DNA from: Nocardia albiluteola
GTDB taxonomy: Bacteria > Actinomycetota > Actinomycetes > Mycobacteriales > Mycobacteriaceae
Direction of reading: 5' to 3'
Assembly: GCF_018860155.1 (NCBI RefSeq)
Contig: NZ_JAHKNI010000002.1
Span: forward strand, 744,945-808,944
Length of the DNA stretch: 64,000 nt
Made by a program: the position numbers and the translations under genes
The notes under the pieces: model-generated
Database searches by the model: none
The model's input: the letters and a program-made list of their open reading frames with translations, nothing else
Told to the model about the DNA's origin: nothing
In this document: positions 19,133-28,406 of the stretch, piece by piece
How the letters are laid out: each line of letters starts with the position of its first letter
Numbering within the stretch: position 1 is the first letter of the stretch

Positions 19133-19960
19133 TTGACGGCGGTATTGATCTCGGCGGACGACCTTCGGAAGTTGCTGTCCGGCAGTGATTCCGGCGTACA
19201 TCTGTTGGACGTGCGCTGGGCACTGGGCGATCCCGATGGGCCGCAGCACTATCTGGAAGGTCACATCCCCGGCGCGGTATTCGTCGACCTGGAGACCGAG
19301 CTCGCCGCGCCGCCGTCCCCGGCGTGGGGCCGGCATCCGCTGCCCGAGATCGCGCATCTGCAGAAGTGCGCCCGCAGCTGGGGGTTGCGCGCCGGCGAAC
19401 CGGTCGTGGTTTACGACGCCACGGGCGGCATGGCCGCGGCGCGGGCCTGGTGGCTGCTGCGCTGGGCCGGAATGGCCGATGTGCGCATCCTGGACGGGGG
19501 CCTGCCCGCATGGGAACGGGTCGGTGGGGAGCTGGCCACGGGCAGCGAATCGGATCCCGCCGCCGGCGATGTCGTGCTCACCGCGGGGAATCTGCCGATG
19601 ATCGATGCGGACGGCGCGGCCGGGTGGGACGGGCTGCTGCTGGACGCGCGGGCCGGGGAGCGCTATCGCGGCGAGGTGGAACCGGTCGACCCGCGTGCGG
19701 GTCACATTCCGGGCGCGGTCAGCGCCCCCACCGCCGAGAACCTCACCGCCGAAGGCACTTTCAAGGATCCGGAGCGGCTGCGGGAACGGTTCGCCGGGCT
19801 GGGCTCGGGTCCTGTCGCGGTCTATTGTGGCTCGGGAGTCACCGCCGCGCACCAGATCGCGGCCCTGGCTGCCGCAGGGATCGACGCCACGCTGTATCCG
19901 GGTTCGTGGTCGCAGTGGTCCAGCGATCCCGAGCGTCCGGTCGCCACCGGGGAGAAGTAG
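19133..19960 (+). CDS. Sulfurtransferase with two rhodanese domains (thiosulfate/3-mercaptopyruvate)
   Basis: A 275-aa cytoplasmic two-domain rhodanese. The N-terminal inactive domain has LLDVRWALGDPDG and EGHIPGAVFVD. The C-terminal domain has the active loop YCGSGVTAAH with catalytic Cys, and CGSGVTA is the loop type seen in 3-mercaptopyruvate sulfurtransferases. TTG at 19133 is chosen because GAGGAG lies just upstream; a GTG at 19115 is the alternative. It transfers sulfur from mercaptopyruvate or thiosulfate to an acceptor. Confidence 0.87.
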   Translation: MTAVLISADDLRKLLSGSDSGVHLLDVRWALGDPDGPQHYLEGHIPGAVFVDLETELAAPPSPAWGRHPLPEIAHLQKCARSWGLRAGEPVVVYDATGGMAAARAWWLLRWAGMADVRILDGGLPAWERVGGELATGSESDPAAGDVVLTAGNLPMIDADGAAGWDGLLLDARAGERYRGEVEPVDPRAGHIPGAVSAPTAENLTAEGTFKDPERLRERFAGLGSGPVAVYCGSGVTAAHQIAALAAAGIDATLYPGSWSQWSSDPERPVATGEK

Positions 19961-20114
19961 GGCGCGCGCTCGCACCGTCGTCCCCGCCGGCGGCACGGTG
20001 TCCTCGATGCGGATCTCCGCGGGCCACGGAACCGCGGGTATTGGCCTGCCCGGCCGCAATTCGCGGCAGCGTCGGCGCCACGTCGGCACGCTCGACCCGC
20101 TGCGCGCACGATGC

Positions 20115-20819
20115 TCACGGGCAGTGGCGGGACACGTCACGCAGCGCGTCGCGGTCTGCGGCGGTGATCGGCAGGGCATACCGGGTGGCAGTGGTGAGGT
20201 ACTTGCCCGCGTAGTAGCAGCGGTAGGCGTGCGCGGGCGGTAGCCAGTCGGCGGGGGTGCGGTCGCCCTTGTCCTGGTTGGCCTCGCCGTCGACCGCCAG
20301 CAGGTTGTATTCGACGTCGTTGGCGAATCGAATTCGTTGTGGCAGAGGCCATTGCGCGGCGCCCATGTCCCACGCGGCCGCCAGCGGGTACACGTGGTCG
20401 ATCTGTACCCCGCGAGCATTGGATCTGGCGAATGCGACGCTTCTGCCGGTATAGGGGTCCTGCAGGGTACCGCCGGTCACCACGCAGTCGCCGCCGTGCG
20501 CGCGGTGCCGCACCGCGCGTAATTGCCGTGCCAGCACCGTGTTACGGGAATCGCAACCGCCGCCGGTGCCGGCCCAGGCCGCGCCGAACACGCAGCCCTG
20601 CCCGGCGCCGCAGCCACGCTCGTAGCCGCCGGGATGCGGGCGGTGCGGCACGACACGGACCGCGGCGAGCAGCTGCTCGAGCCGCGCCCGCGTGGGACTG
20701 CCCGGCGCGGGCGGGCCGTGGCCGAGCAGGGCCGGACCGGCCAGCAGCCCGAGCGCGACCAGTATTGCGACGATCGGCGCCGCCAGTGCCCATCCCCATC
20801 CGCCCCTGTTCGAATGCAC
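20115..20819 (-). CDS. Secreted or membrane-anchored HNH endonuclease family protein (DUF1524)
   Basis: A 234-aa protein with an N-terminal hydrophobic segment (about residues 10-33) that may be a signal or anchor. The C-terminal DUF1524/HNH region reads IDHVYPLAAAWDMGA, then RFANDVEYNLLAVDG, then ANQDKGD, with the catalytic His in IDHV. Several cysteines (CGAGQGC, CDSRN, CVV) suggest disulfides and export. Related exported HNH proteins are common in actinobacteria; nuclease activity in nutrient uptake or competition is inferred only. Confidence 0.84.
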   Translation of the reverse strand: MHSNRGGWGWALAAPIVAILVALGLLAGPALLGHGPPAPGSPTRARLEQLLAAVRVVPHRPHPGGYERGCGAGQGCVFGAAWAGTGGGCDSRNTVLARQLRAVRHRAHGGDCVVTGGTLQDPYTGRSVAFARSNARGVQIDHVYPLAAAWDMGAAQWPLPQRIRFANDVEYNLLAVDGEANQDKGDRTPADWLPPAHAYRCYYAGKYLTTATRYALPITAADRDALRDVSRHCP

Positions 20820-20852
20820 GGCACCACTTCTACACCGTGGCGCCGACAGGTT

Positions 20853-21215
20853 TCACAACCAGGCGCGCGCCAGCAGGTCGTCGGCCGCCAGCTCGGTCGC
20901 CTGCGGCGGGAAACGAGTTGCCGCGAGGGTCACCGCCCGCGCCCCGTCGTGGCCGATCAGCCACGAGCCGCCGCGATCCTCGCACTCGGCGATCTTCGCG
21001 AAGGTGGTGAGCAGGAACGTGATCGCCTCCTGCGGAGTGTCCGTGTGCGCCAACCGCTGTGATTCGCCGGGGCGCGAGAGATCCAGCCACACTCCGGACT
21101 GGCCGTCCAGGCGCATGCCGACGATCTTCGCGGCATCGACGAAGGTGAATTTGCGCCGTTCCCAGGGTGTGGTCGGCGTGAAACTCTGCTCGAGTACCTG
21201 GAGCAGAATCGTCAT
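20853..21215 (-). CDS. Conserved hypothetical protein
   Basis: A 120-aa soluble protein not recognised. ATG at 21215 is chosen because AGGAGGG lies nine bases upstream, and a longer in-frame extension is arginine-rich and looks non-coding. The sequence is mixed alpha/beta without signal, cysteine motif or membrane segment; a GESQRLAHTDTPQEAITFLL stretch could be a helix. It is 33 nt upstream of the HNH gene on the same strand, so co-transcription is possible. Confidence 0.6.
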   Translation of the reverse strand: MTILLQVLEQSFTPTTPWERRKFTFVDAAKIVGMRLDGQSGVWLDLSRPGESQRLAHTDTPQEAITFLLTTFAKIAECEDRGGSWLIGHDGARAVTLAATRFPPQATELAADDLLARAWL

Positions 21216-21889
21216 ATTCACTGCCCTCCTACAGGCGCGGCGCCTCGACGCCGCCGGTTCGCCCCGTCTGGGTGCGCGGGGCGCGAACCGTAGTGGTTTC
21301 GCGGTGCGAAATATTGTGTTGCTGCATTCCACTGCCGAACCCCTTTAGTCGGCTGTGACCAGCGGATATATCAGTGTATCCATCGTAACGCCGCCCGCGA
21401 TGCGGCGATAGGCCAGCGCTGGCGGAACTTCTTCGCCCGAATAATTTCCGCATCGGCTTCCGCGGCAGCCACGGGTAATTTGTGCCGATTCGATCCCGCG
21501 GCTCGATTGCGACGGTGTTCGTCCCGCCGCGCGATATTCGGTGGCGTTGCGAACGCACGAATGACGGGGATTCGGCGCGGGCGAATCGAGGGCCGGCGCC
21601 GTTGCGTTTCGGTGAATCTCCGCCATTGCCGCGACGCGCCGGGGAATGTCTGCCGCGCAGAGTTTTTCGCTGAGGTGTGCCTCGAATAGAGTGTGCGACA
21701 AGCGTTGTCATACCGAGTGGTCGCATTTACGTGTTGGCTTCTGCGGGTGCGGATTCGAACTGATTGTGGTGCTCGTCACAGTTGTTTGCCACGATACGTT
21801 ATCGGGTAGTTACCATGCGGGTCGCACACGTGACGCTTCGGTCGCGGGGGAGCGGTTCGGTCCGGAACTGATGAGGGTGGTGTGGCGAC
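21216..21889. other. Gene-free stretch upstream of the glycine-zipper lipoprotein
   Basis: No open frame here looks like a protein, and base composition is locally less G+C-rich than the neighbouring genes (for example GAAATATTGTG, GATATATCAGTG, GCGATATTCGG). It separates divergent genes and so must hold their promoters, but no convincing promoter or hairpin stands out. An undetected small RNA is possible. Confidence 0.4.
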
Positions 21890-22828
21890 GTGGGTCGGCA
21901 TCGGAAATTGAACATGGCACGCCGCGTGGTGTTGCCTGCTGTGGGGGCGCTCCCGTTGGCGCTGGTCGTCGGGTGTTCCAGCACTACGAACAACCAGGCT
22001 GATCATTCGTCCTCTGCCGCGGTGCCGACCACGGCGGGCACCGCACCCACCGAGCAGTCCACCGCGCCGAGCCTGCCCGGCACCGCCATCACGCCGCCGC
22101 CGGATCACGAGCAGCAGCCGACCGTCGTGGCCCCGCCGACGACTTCCCAACCGGGTGTGACCCCGAGCATTGCCAACAGCCTGTACGGCGGCACCGTGGG
22201 CCCGGTGCAGCCGGGCGTGACGCCGTCCATGCCGCAGCCCGGTGTGGTCGCGCCGAATTATGTTGTCCCGCCCGACTTCCGGCCCATCCCGGAGGCGGAA
22301 TACACCGAGCCTGCCCCGGCGGTCGACTGGCAGGATCTGCATGCGCCGACTGCCGTCAAGCCGGTCAAGCCGATCGCGCCGCCGCCGCGCACGCTCCGTC
22401 TCGGGAATTTCACCAGCCCAGTGCCGAATTCCGTTCCTGACAACGTGCTCAACACGGTCAACGTCACCTCCGCGAACGGTGAGGCGGCCCTCGCTACCGA
22501 CATGAACTCGGTGGGAATCAGCCCGTCCCGTTCGGACAAGATCGCCGCCGGTACCGCGGCGGGCGCCGCGCTGGGTGCAGCGGTGCTCGGCGTACCGAGT
22601 GCCGTGGTCGGTGGCGTTGTCGGCGGAGCACTCGGCGGGGTTATCGGAGGCACCGTGGGTGGCGCGGTCCTGGCCGTGCCGACGCTCGGTACGAGTGTTG
22701 CGGTCGCTCCCGTCGTGGGCACGGTTGTCGGTGCGGCCGCGGGTGCGGCCGTGGCGGGCATTCCGGCCGCGGTCGTCGGTGGTGTGATCGGCGGCATCGC
22801 CGGTGCTGCCATCGGCAGTGCCGTCTGA
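21890..22828 (+). CDS. Probable lipoprotein with C-terminal glycine-zipper region
   Basis: A 312-aa protein with three parts. The signal peptide after MGRHRK ends at lipobox VVGCSS (Cys29). A Pro/Thr/Ser-rich extracytoplasmic stretch follows to about residue 200, including twice-repeated QPGVTPS. The last ~95 residues are Gly/Ala/Val-rich with GxxxG-type repeats (VVGGVVGGALGGVIGG, VVGGVIGGIAGAAIGS), which may insert in or line a membrane. The GTG start is chosen because MGRHRK-type starts are common in nocardial exported proteins. No known function. Confidence 0.72.
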   Translation: MGRHRKLNMARRVVLPAVGALPLALVVGCSSTTNNQADHSSSAAVPTTAGTAPTEQSTAPSLPGTAITPPPDHEQQPTVVAPPTTSQPGVTPSIANSLYGGTVGPVQPGVTPSMPQPGVVAPNYVVPPDFRPIPEAEYTEPAPAVDWQDLHAPTAVKPVKPIAPPPRTLRLGNFTSPVPNSVPDNVLNTVNVTSANGEAALATDMNSVGISPSRSDKIAAGTAAGAALGAAVLGVPSAVVGGVVGGALGGVIGGTVGGAVLAVPTLGTSVAVAPVVGTVVGAAAGAAVAGIPAAVVGGVIGGIAGAAIGSAV

Positions 22829-22948
22829 TCCCGTAAAGGGGTCGGCTTCCGAGTTGCGGGCGGCCATGATTTCGGGCCGAAGACGTACCGGAACAGCGGG
22901 TATTGATCCCCCAGCCGACCTGTCGGGGGCGGCTGGTTGGATGGGCTG

Positions 22949-25900
22949 ATGCTGCACGGACTGTGGACGCCGGGTTCGGGGCTGGTGCTGTGGCAGCACC
23001 CCGAGTCCGATGTCGTCGCCGCTATTGATGCGGTCGCGGTCCCGGATCCGCTGGGGGCGGTCGTGCAGGCGGCGCGATTCCGTCATCGCGCACAGGTTGT
23101 GGTCGCGGGGCCGGATGGTCCGCGCACCCTGGAGGTGAAGGCGCACGCGCTGGCGCCGCAGGCCGCCGCGCCCGTGCTGTTGCAACCGCTGCCGCCGGGC
23201 GCGGTCGCCGCCGACCTGCGCTTCCTCGGCCACGCGGCGCGGGGCGTCGAGCGGTGGGTGCGGGCCGGGCGGATCGTGCCGGAGCTCCGGCGCGACGACG
23301 GCGACTGGTGGGTCCGCTGGCGGCTGGTCGGCGGGCAGCGCCAGCGCGCGTGGCTCGCCGAGCTGGCCGCTGCCATGCCGCCCGCGCTACGGGCCGCGGG
23401 TCGCGGCGCCGCGGTGCTGGAGGATCTGGTGACGGAATTGGCCGACCCGATCGCACACCTGTGGATCGATGCGAGGTCGGTGGGCGTCGGGCGCGCCGCC
23501 GATCCGCACCCGCTGATCGGCGCGCTGATATCGGGCGCTGCGCTGGACTCCGGCTCGCACCGCGTCGCCTCGGCGCTGCAGGAGTGGCGAACCAGCCTCA
23601 CGAGCGGCGAGCCGGAGCTGGTGCTGCGGTTGATCGAGCCCGACGACGATCCGGAGCAGGGTGCGGAGACCCTCGCGGCGCTGTGGCGTCTGCAGGTGTG
23701 CCTGCGATCGGAAGGCGAAGCGCCACAGCCGGTTCCGCTGCAGGGCGATCCCGCTCAGCTGCGACTGGCCGGAGAGCGTGTGACCGCGGCGATCGCGGCG
23801 TATCCGATGCTGCAGCGGCTGCCACGCGATCCCGGCGGCATCGACTTCCTGCTGCCGACCGAGGTTGTTCTCGATCTGGTGGCGCACGGTGCGAACGAAT
23901 TGCGTTCGGCGGGTGTACATCTGCTGCTGCCGCGGGCCTGGCAGATCGTGGCCCCGAGCATGCGGATGCAGGTGCAGAGCCCGGCCGCGACCGAAAGTAC
24001 CGTCGGCATGGACGGTTTGGTGTCCTATCGCTGGGAGTTGGCGCTCGGCGATGTCGTGCTGACCCCCGCGGAGATGTCCCGCCTGGTGCAATCCAAGTCG
24101 GATCTGGTGCGGCTGCGCGGAGAGTGGGTGCAGGCCGACCATCGGGCGCTGGCGGCCGCGGCGCAATACCTGGACGGCCGCACCGACGAAACCATCGGCT
24201 CGTTGACCCAGTTGCTCGCGGAGATCGCCGCCAGCGAGGTCCGGCAGGTGCCGATCGAGGACGTGACCGCGACCGGCTGGGTGGCAGAGCTGCTGGCGGC
24301 CGATCGCGATGCCGCACAGGTCGATCCGCCTGCTGGGCTGAAAGCCGAGCTGCGCCCGTATCAGCTGCGCGGCCTGTCTTGGCTGGCGACGATGAACCGC
24401 CTCGGCTGCGGCGGCATCCTCGCCGACGATATGGGCCTGGGTAAAACCGTGCAGGTGCTCGCGCTGCTGGTGCACGAAAGAGAAACGGCGACAGTAAATC
24501 CCGTACCACTGGCCGCCGCTCAGGATGTGACGGGCGCCGCCGGTTCCGATCAGCCCGATGCAGACGGATCGCCCGCCGGTTCGCGACTCGATGCGACCGC
24601 TCCCGCGTCCGACTCCGATCAAGCCGAGGGGCCGGGCGTTGCGAGCAATGCGGCCAACCGGCACATCGGCCCTACCCTGCTGGTAGCGCCCATGTCGGTG
24701 GTCGGCAACTGGCAGCGCGAGGCGGAGCGGTTCGCCCCGGGGCTTCGGGTAATGGTGCACCACGGTGCCGGACGTCGCTCGGGAGCGGATTTCGATGCCG
24801 CCGTGGCGGATTCGGACCTGGTGATCACGACGTATGCGCTGCTCGCTCGCGATATCGAGGAGTTGAAGCGCCAGCACTGGCAGCGGGTCGTGCTGGACGA
24901 GGCGCAGCACATCAAGAATTCCGCCACTCGCCAGTCGCGGGCCGCGCGTGCGGTGCCCGCGCGGCATCGCCTGGCGCTCACCGGAACTCCGGTCGAGAAC
25001 CGGCTCGAGGAGCTGCGCTCGATCCTGGACTTCGCCGCGCCGTCCCTGCTCGGCAAGGCCTCCCAGTTCCATGCCCGCTTCGCGGTGCCGATCGAACGCG
25101 AACGCGACGCGAACGCGCTCACCCGATTGCGCACGGTCACCTCGCCGTTCGTGTTACGCCGGGTGAAGACCGATCCGGCGGTCATCTCGGACCTGCCGGA
25201 CAAGATCGAGATGACGGTGCGCGCCAACCTGACCGTGGAGCAGGCGGCGTTGTATCAGGCGGTCGTCGACGACATGCTCGCGAAACTGAAGGACGCCGAG
25301 GGCATGTCGCGCAAGGGTGCGGTGCTGGGCGCGCTGACCAGGCTGAAGCAGGTGTGCAATCATCCGGCCCACTACCTGGGCGATGGGTCGGGGGTGCTGC
25401 GGCGCGGGCAGCATCGCTCGGGCAAGCTGGGGTTGGTCGAGGACGTGCTCGAGTCGGTGCTGGCCGATGGGGAGAAGGCGCTGCTGTTCACGCAGTTCCG
25501 CGAGTTCGGCGAGCTGATCGCGCCATATCTGACCGAGCGGTTCGGCGTCCCGATCCCGTTCCTGCACGGCGGGGTGAGCAAGAAGGGGCGCGATGCGATG
25601 GTCGAGCGATTCCAGGAGTCCGGCGGGCCGCCGCTGATGTTGTTGTCACTCAAGGCCGGCGGTACCGGCCTGAACCTCACCGCAGCCAATCATGTTGTGC
25701 ACCTGGATCGCTGGTGGAACCCGGCGGTGGAGAACCAGGCCACGGACCGCGCCTTCCGGATCGGGCAGCGCCGGGACGTGCAGGTACGAAAGCTGGTGTG
25801 CGTCGACACCATCGAGGAACGCATCGACGACATGATCAGCGGCAAACAGGAATTGGCGGATATGACTGTCGGCACGGGGGAGAACTGGATCACCGAACTG

Positions 25901-25957
25901 AGCACCGAGGAGATCGGCACGCTGTTCGCGCTGGGCGCAGAGGCGGTGGGTGAGTAG
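22949..25957 (+). CDS. SNF2-family DEAD/DEAH-box helicase
   Basis: A 1002-aa protein. The N-terminal ~430 residues form the SNF2-associated region common in bacterial members, followed by a Swi2/Snf2 ATPase. Walker A is DDMGLGKT (about 493), motif II is LDEAQH (about 649), motif III is LTGTPVENRL, and motif VI is QATDRAFRIGQ (about 930). A Pro/Ala/Asp-rich insert of about 60 residues lies between motifs I and Ia (about 515-575), unlike most relatives. It probably remodels nucleic acid-protein complexes using ATP. The stop abuts a SWIM-domain gene, a conserved partnership of unknown role. Confidence 0.92.
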   Translation: MLHGLWTPGSGLVLWQHPESDVVAAIDAVAVPDPLGAVVQAARFRHRAQVVVAGPDGPRTLEVKAHALAPQAAAPVLLQPLPPGAVAADLRFLGHAARGVERWVRAGRIVPELRRDDGDWWVRWRLVGGQRQRAWLAELAAAMPPALRAAGRGAAVLEDLVTELADPIAHLWIDARSVGVGRAADPHPLIGALISGAALDSGSHRVASALQEWRTSLTSGEPELVLRLIEPDDDPEQGAETLAALWRLQVCLRSEGEAPQPVPLQGDPAQLRLAGERVTAAIAAYPMLQRLPRDPGGIDFLLPTEVVLDLVAHGANELRSAGVHLLLPRAWQIVAPSMRMQVQSPAATESTVGMDGLVSYRWELALGDVVLTPAEMSRLVQSKSDLVRLRGEWVQADHRALAAAAQYLDGRTDETIGSLTQLLAEIAASEVRQVPIEDVTATGWVAELLAADRDAAQVDPPAGLKAELRPYQLRGLSWLATMNRLGCGGILADDMGLGKTVQVLALLVHERETATVNPVPLAAAQDVTGAAGSDQPDADGSPAGSRLDATAPASDSDQAEGPGVASNAANRHIGPTLLVAPMSVVGNWQREAERFAPGLRVMVHHGAGRRSGADFDAAVADSDLVITTYALLARDIEELKRQHWQRVVLDEAQHIKNSATRQSRAARAVPARHRLALTGTPVENRLEELRSILDFAAPSLLGKASQFHARFAVPIERERDANALTRLRTVTSPFVLRRVKTDPAVISDLPDKIEMTVRANLTVEQAALYQAVVDDMLAKLKDAEGMSRKGAVLGALTRLKQVCNHPAHYLGDGSGVLRRGQHRSGKLGLVEDVLESVLADGEKALLFTQFREFGELIAPYLTERFGVPIPFLHGGVSKKGRDAMVERFQESGGPPLMLLSLKAGGTGLNLTAANHVVHLDRWWNPAVENQATDRAFRIGQRRDVQVRKLVCVDTIEERIDDMISGKQELADMTVGTGENWITELSTEEIGTLFALGAEAVGE

Positions 25958-26722
25958 ATGCCCTTCGAGGATTACAGCAAGTACGGCAAGGCGATACCGG
26001 TCCGCGGCGGTGTCTCCTCGCGCAGTCGCCGCGGATCCTTCGCGCGCACCTGGTGGGGCCGGTCGTTCATCGATGCGGTCGAGCAGGTTGCCGACGCCGG
26101 ACGGCTCGCGCGCGGGCGGACCTATGCCCGCTCCGGGCAGGTCGTGAACTACCACATCGAGCCCGGCTCGGTGACCGCCGAGGTGCAGGGCAGTCAGCCG
26201 CGCCCGTTCACCGCGCAGCTGACCCTGCGCCGGCTGCGCGACGACCGGCTCGACGAGGTCCTGGACCTGATCCGCGGTACGCCCGGCATGCTCGCCCAGA
26301 TCGCCTCGGGCACGCTGGCCCAGGAGCTCGGGCCGCTGCTGCTGCCCACGACGGCATCCGAACTGAATTTCTCCTGCAGCTGCCCCGATGCGGGCTGGCC
26401 CTGCAAACACGTGGCCGCGGTCTGCTACATCGTCTCCGAGCGCCTCGACGAGGAGCCCGCGGTCATGCTCACCCTGCGCGGCCTGGACCTGGACACCCTC
26501 ATCGGCGGGGTGCAGCGCGAGCAGGGCCCCACGGTGTCCGACGACCTGTACGGCGAGAACGTCGTCCTGCCGGAACTGCCGCGGCCCGAATTCCGTGCGG
26601 CGGTGGACGATCTGGACCCGATCCCGCTGCGGCAGGCGTTGCGCATGACCGCCGAGGACGAACGGACGGCCGAGGCGGGGCTGCGCGAGCTGCGCAAGCT
26701 GTACCAGAGCCTGGACCGATGA
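25958..26722 (+). CDS. SWIM zinc-finger protein, partner of SNF2 helicase
   Basis: A 254-aa protein with the SWIM motif CSCPDAGWPCKH (Cys140, Cys142, Cys149, His151) in the middle, fitting the CxCx(n)CxH pattern that binds zinc and mediates DNA or protein contacts. Conserved flanks FARTWWGRSFIDA and RGRTYARSGQV near the N-terminus fit the bacterial family next to SNF2 genes. The ATG follows the helicase stop with no gap, so translation is coupled. It is probably the helicase's adaptor. Confidence 0.87.
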   Translation: MPFEDYSKYGKAIPVRGGVSSRSRRGSFARTWWGRSFIDAVEQVADAGRLARGRTYARSGQVVNYHIEPGSVTAEVQGSQPRPFTAQLTLRRLRDDRLDEVLDLIRGTPGMLAQIASGTLAQELGPLLLPTTASELNFSCSCPDAGWPCKHVAAVCYIVSERLDEEPAVMLTLRGLDLDTLIGGVQREQGPTVSDDLYGENVVLPELPRPEFRAAVDDLDPIPLRQALRMTAEDERTAEAGLRELRKLYQSLDR

Positions 26723-26813
26723 GTGCACAGGACGGCTGCGCACCCGCGCGCTACCGGATGGCCTGGGCCGCGCGGCCGCAGCAAACCGCGACGCCGCGAA
26801 CTATCGTGAGAGT

Positions 26814-27611
26814 ATGCCCGCCGGTGAGGTGACGGACGATCTCGGCGCGCCGGTGCCGCTCACGTGTCCGGTGCGGCGAGTCGTGTCCCTGGTCCCGTCG
26901 CTGACCGAGGCGATCGCGGTGAGCTGCCCGGGAATGCTGGTGGCGGCCACGCGGTGGTGCACCCATCCCGGGGATCTGGACGTGGAGCGGGTACGCGGGA
27001 CGAAGAACCCGGACACCCGGCGGATCGCGCAACTGGCGCCGGACCTGGTGGTGTGCAATCAGGAGGAGAACCGGCTCATCGATGTGGAACGATTGCGGTC
27101 GGCCGGAATCCCCGTATGGGTAACCAGGATTCGAACCGTCGACGAGTCGTTCCAATCGCTGGCAAGGCTTTTCGAGGTCGCGCTGGGCGTGGACCGGCCG
27201 GCGTGGCTGGCCGAGGCCGAGGCGGTCTGGTCGCCACCGCCGCCGCGTCCGGTTCTCGACGCGGTCGTGCCGATCTGGCGGCGCCCCTGGATGGTCGTCG
27301 GCCGTGACACCTTCACCGCGGATCTGGCCCACCGCATCGGATTACGCCTCGTGCACGCCGACCGGGACGAACGCTATCCGACGGTCACCGACGCCGAGCT
27401 GGTGGCCGGGGTGAGCCTCGCGGTACTACCCGACGAACCGTACGTATTCACCGAATCCGATGGCCCGGAGGCGTTTCCGGACATTCCGGTGGCACTGGTG
27501 TCCGGCCGCGACCTCACCTGGTACGGCCCCTCGCTGGTGAGCGCCCGCGCCCGCCTGGCCGATCGGCTCACCCACGCCGTCGAGGGCGCCTCGACCCGCT
27601 CGAACCGATAG
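26814..27611 (+). CDS. Helical-backbone metal receptor fold protein (BtuF/cobalamin-binding-like)
   Basis: A 265-aa protein of the periplasmic-binding class III fold (SLVPSLTEAI start, RGTKNPDTRRIAQLAPDLVV typical). It has no signal peptide or lipobox, unlike BtuF, FhuD or similar transport receptors, and no permease or ATPase gene is near. It may bind a metal-chelate in the cytoplasm. A TATCGT hexamer (26802-26807) places a likely transcription start at the ATG, so it may be leaderless. Confidence 0.78.
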   Translation: MPAGEVTDDLGAPVPLTCPVRRVVSLVPSLTEAIAVSCPGMLVAATRWCTHPGDLDVERVRGTKNPDTRRIAQLAPDLVVCNQEENRLIDVERLRSAGIPVWVTRIRTVDESFQSLARLFEVALGVDRPAWLAEAEAVWSPPPPRPVLDAVVPIWRRPWMVVGRDTFTADLAHRIGLRLVHADRDERYPTVTDAELVAGVSLAVLPDEPYVFTESDGPEAFPDIPVALVSGRDLTWYGPSLVSARARLADRLTHAVEGASTRSNR

Positions 27612-27664
27612 TCCCCGAGATCGAAACGGCCCACCGAGGAGGGCCTCCCGGGTGAAGCGGGGCG

Positions 27665-28300
27665 CTATTCCTGCGGTCCGTAGGCGCGCAGGAAGGTGTC
27701 GAGGGCGGCGTCGGCTATCGCGTCGAGTTCGGCCTCGGGGACCGGGCGGGTGCCCAGGCGGGAGTGGTATTCCAGGGGGCCGGTCAGCAGGGACAGAAAG
27801 TGTTCGGCGGCGCGGGCGGGGTCGCAGGGGCGCAGGGCGCCGCCCAGGGCCAGGCGGGCGAAGCGGTCGGCGAGGGCCTCGGCCAGGTTCAGGGACGTTC
27901 GTTCCTGCACTGCCACAGCGAGATCCGGGAATATGGACGATTCGGCGTAGGCGAGCGAGCGCAGCGCGTGGGCGCGCGCTCCGATGCAGATGCGCAGGAG
28001 TTGTTGCGCCGCGGTGGTGAGGTTCGGACGCGGGTCGCCGGCGATGTCGCGGAGCGGTTCGACCGCGGCCAGGCATTCGGCCGCGACGGCGTCGGCGGCC
28101 GCCTCCATTGTGTGCCTGAACAGGGTCTCCTTGTCGTTCAGGTGGTTGTAGACGGTGGGTTTCGCCACGCCCGCCTCATCGGCGATCTCCTGCACACAGG
28201 TGCGTTCGTAGCCGCGACGGGCGAATACAGCGAACGCCGCGCTCAGGATGGCCTGGCGCTTGTCGATTCTTCCCCGGGGACCGGCCGTCTTCGTCACCAC
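27665..28300 (-). CDS. TetR family transcriptional regulator
   Basis: A 211-aa repressor with N-terminal helix-turn-helix (ILSAAFAVFARRGYERTCVQ, EIADEAGVAKPTVYNHL) and a C-terminal domain similar to other actinobacterial TetRs (FLSLLTGPLEYH). It starts with GTG and is divergent from the Dabb gene; a 7-bp inverted repeat lies in the shared gap. It probably represses itself and the Dabb gene, and possibly more. Confidence 0.87.
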   Translation of the reverse strand: MVTKTAGPRGRIDKRQAILSAAFAVFARRGYERTCVQEIADEAGVAKPTVYNHLNDKETLFRHTMEAAADAVAAECLAAVEPLRDIAGDPRPNLTTAAQQLLRICIGARAHALRSLAYAESSIFPDLAVAVQERTSLNLAEALADRFARLALGGALRPCDPARAAEHFLSLLTGPLEYHSRLGTRPVPEAELDAIADAALDTFLRAYGPQE

Positions 28301-28356
28301 CAGATTCTACCGATATGTCCATTGTGTCGAACTACAGTGTCAGCTCTTGCGGCTTC

Positions 28357-28384
28357 ACTGGTTAGTTCATTAGATTGAACCAGT
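28357..28384. promoter_or_regulatory. Inverted repeat in the TetR/Dabb divergent promoter
   Basis: ACTGGTT (28357-28363) and AACCAGT (28378-28384) are perfect inverted copies separated by 14 nt, a spacing possible for a TetR dimer pair. AGTTCA/TGAAC inside adds partial symmetry. Regulatory role is inferred from position between a tetR and its neighbour. Confidence 0.55.
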
Positions 28385-28406
28385 AAGTTCAAATTAGGAG
28401 GAAGTC

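Noticed and set aside
21646..22002. Short open frame before the glycine-zipper lipoprotein
   Set aside because: It overlaps the lipoprotein signal region in another frame and has no ribosome site or recognisable sequence.
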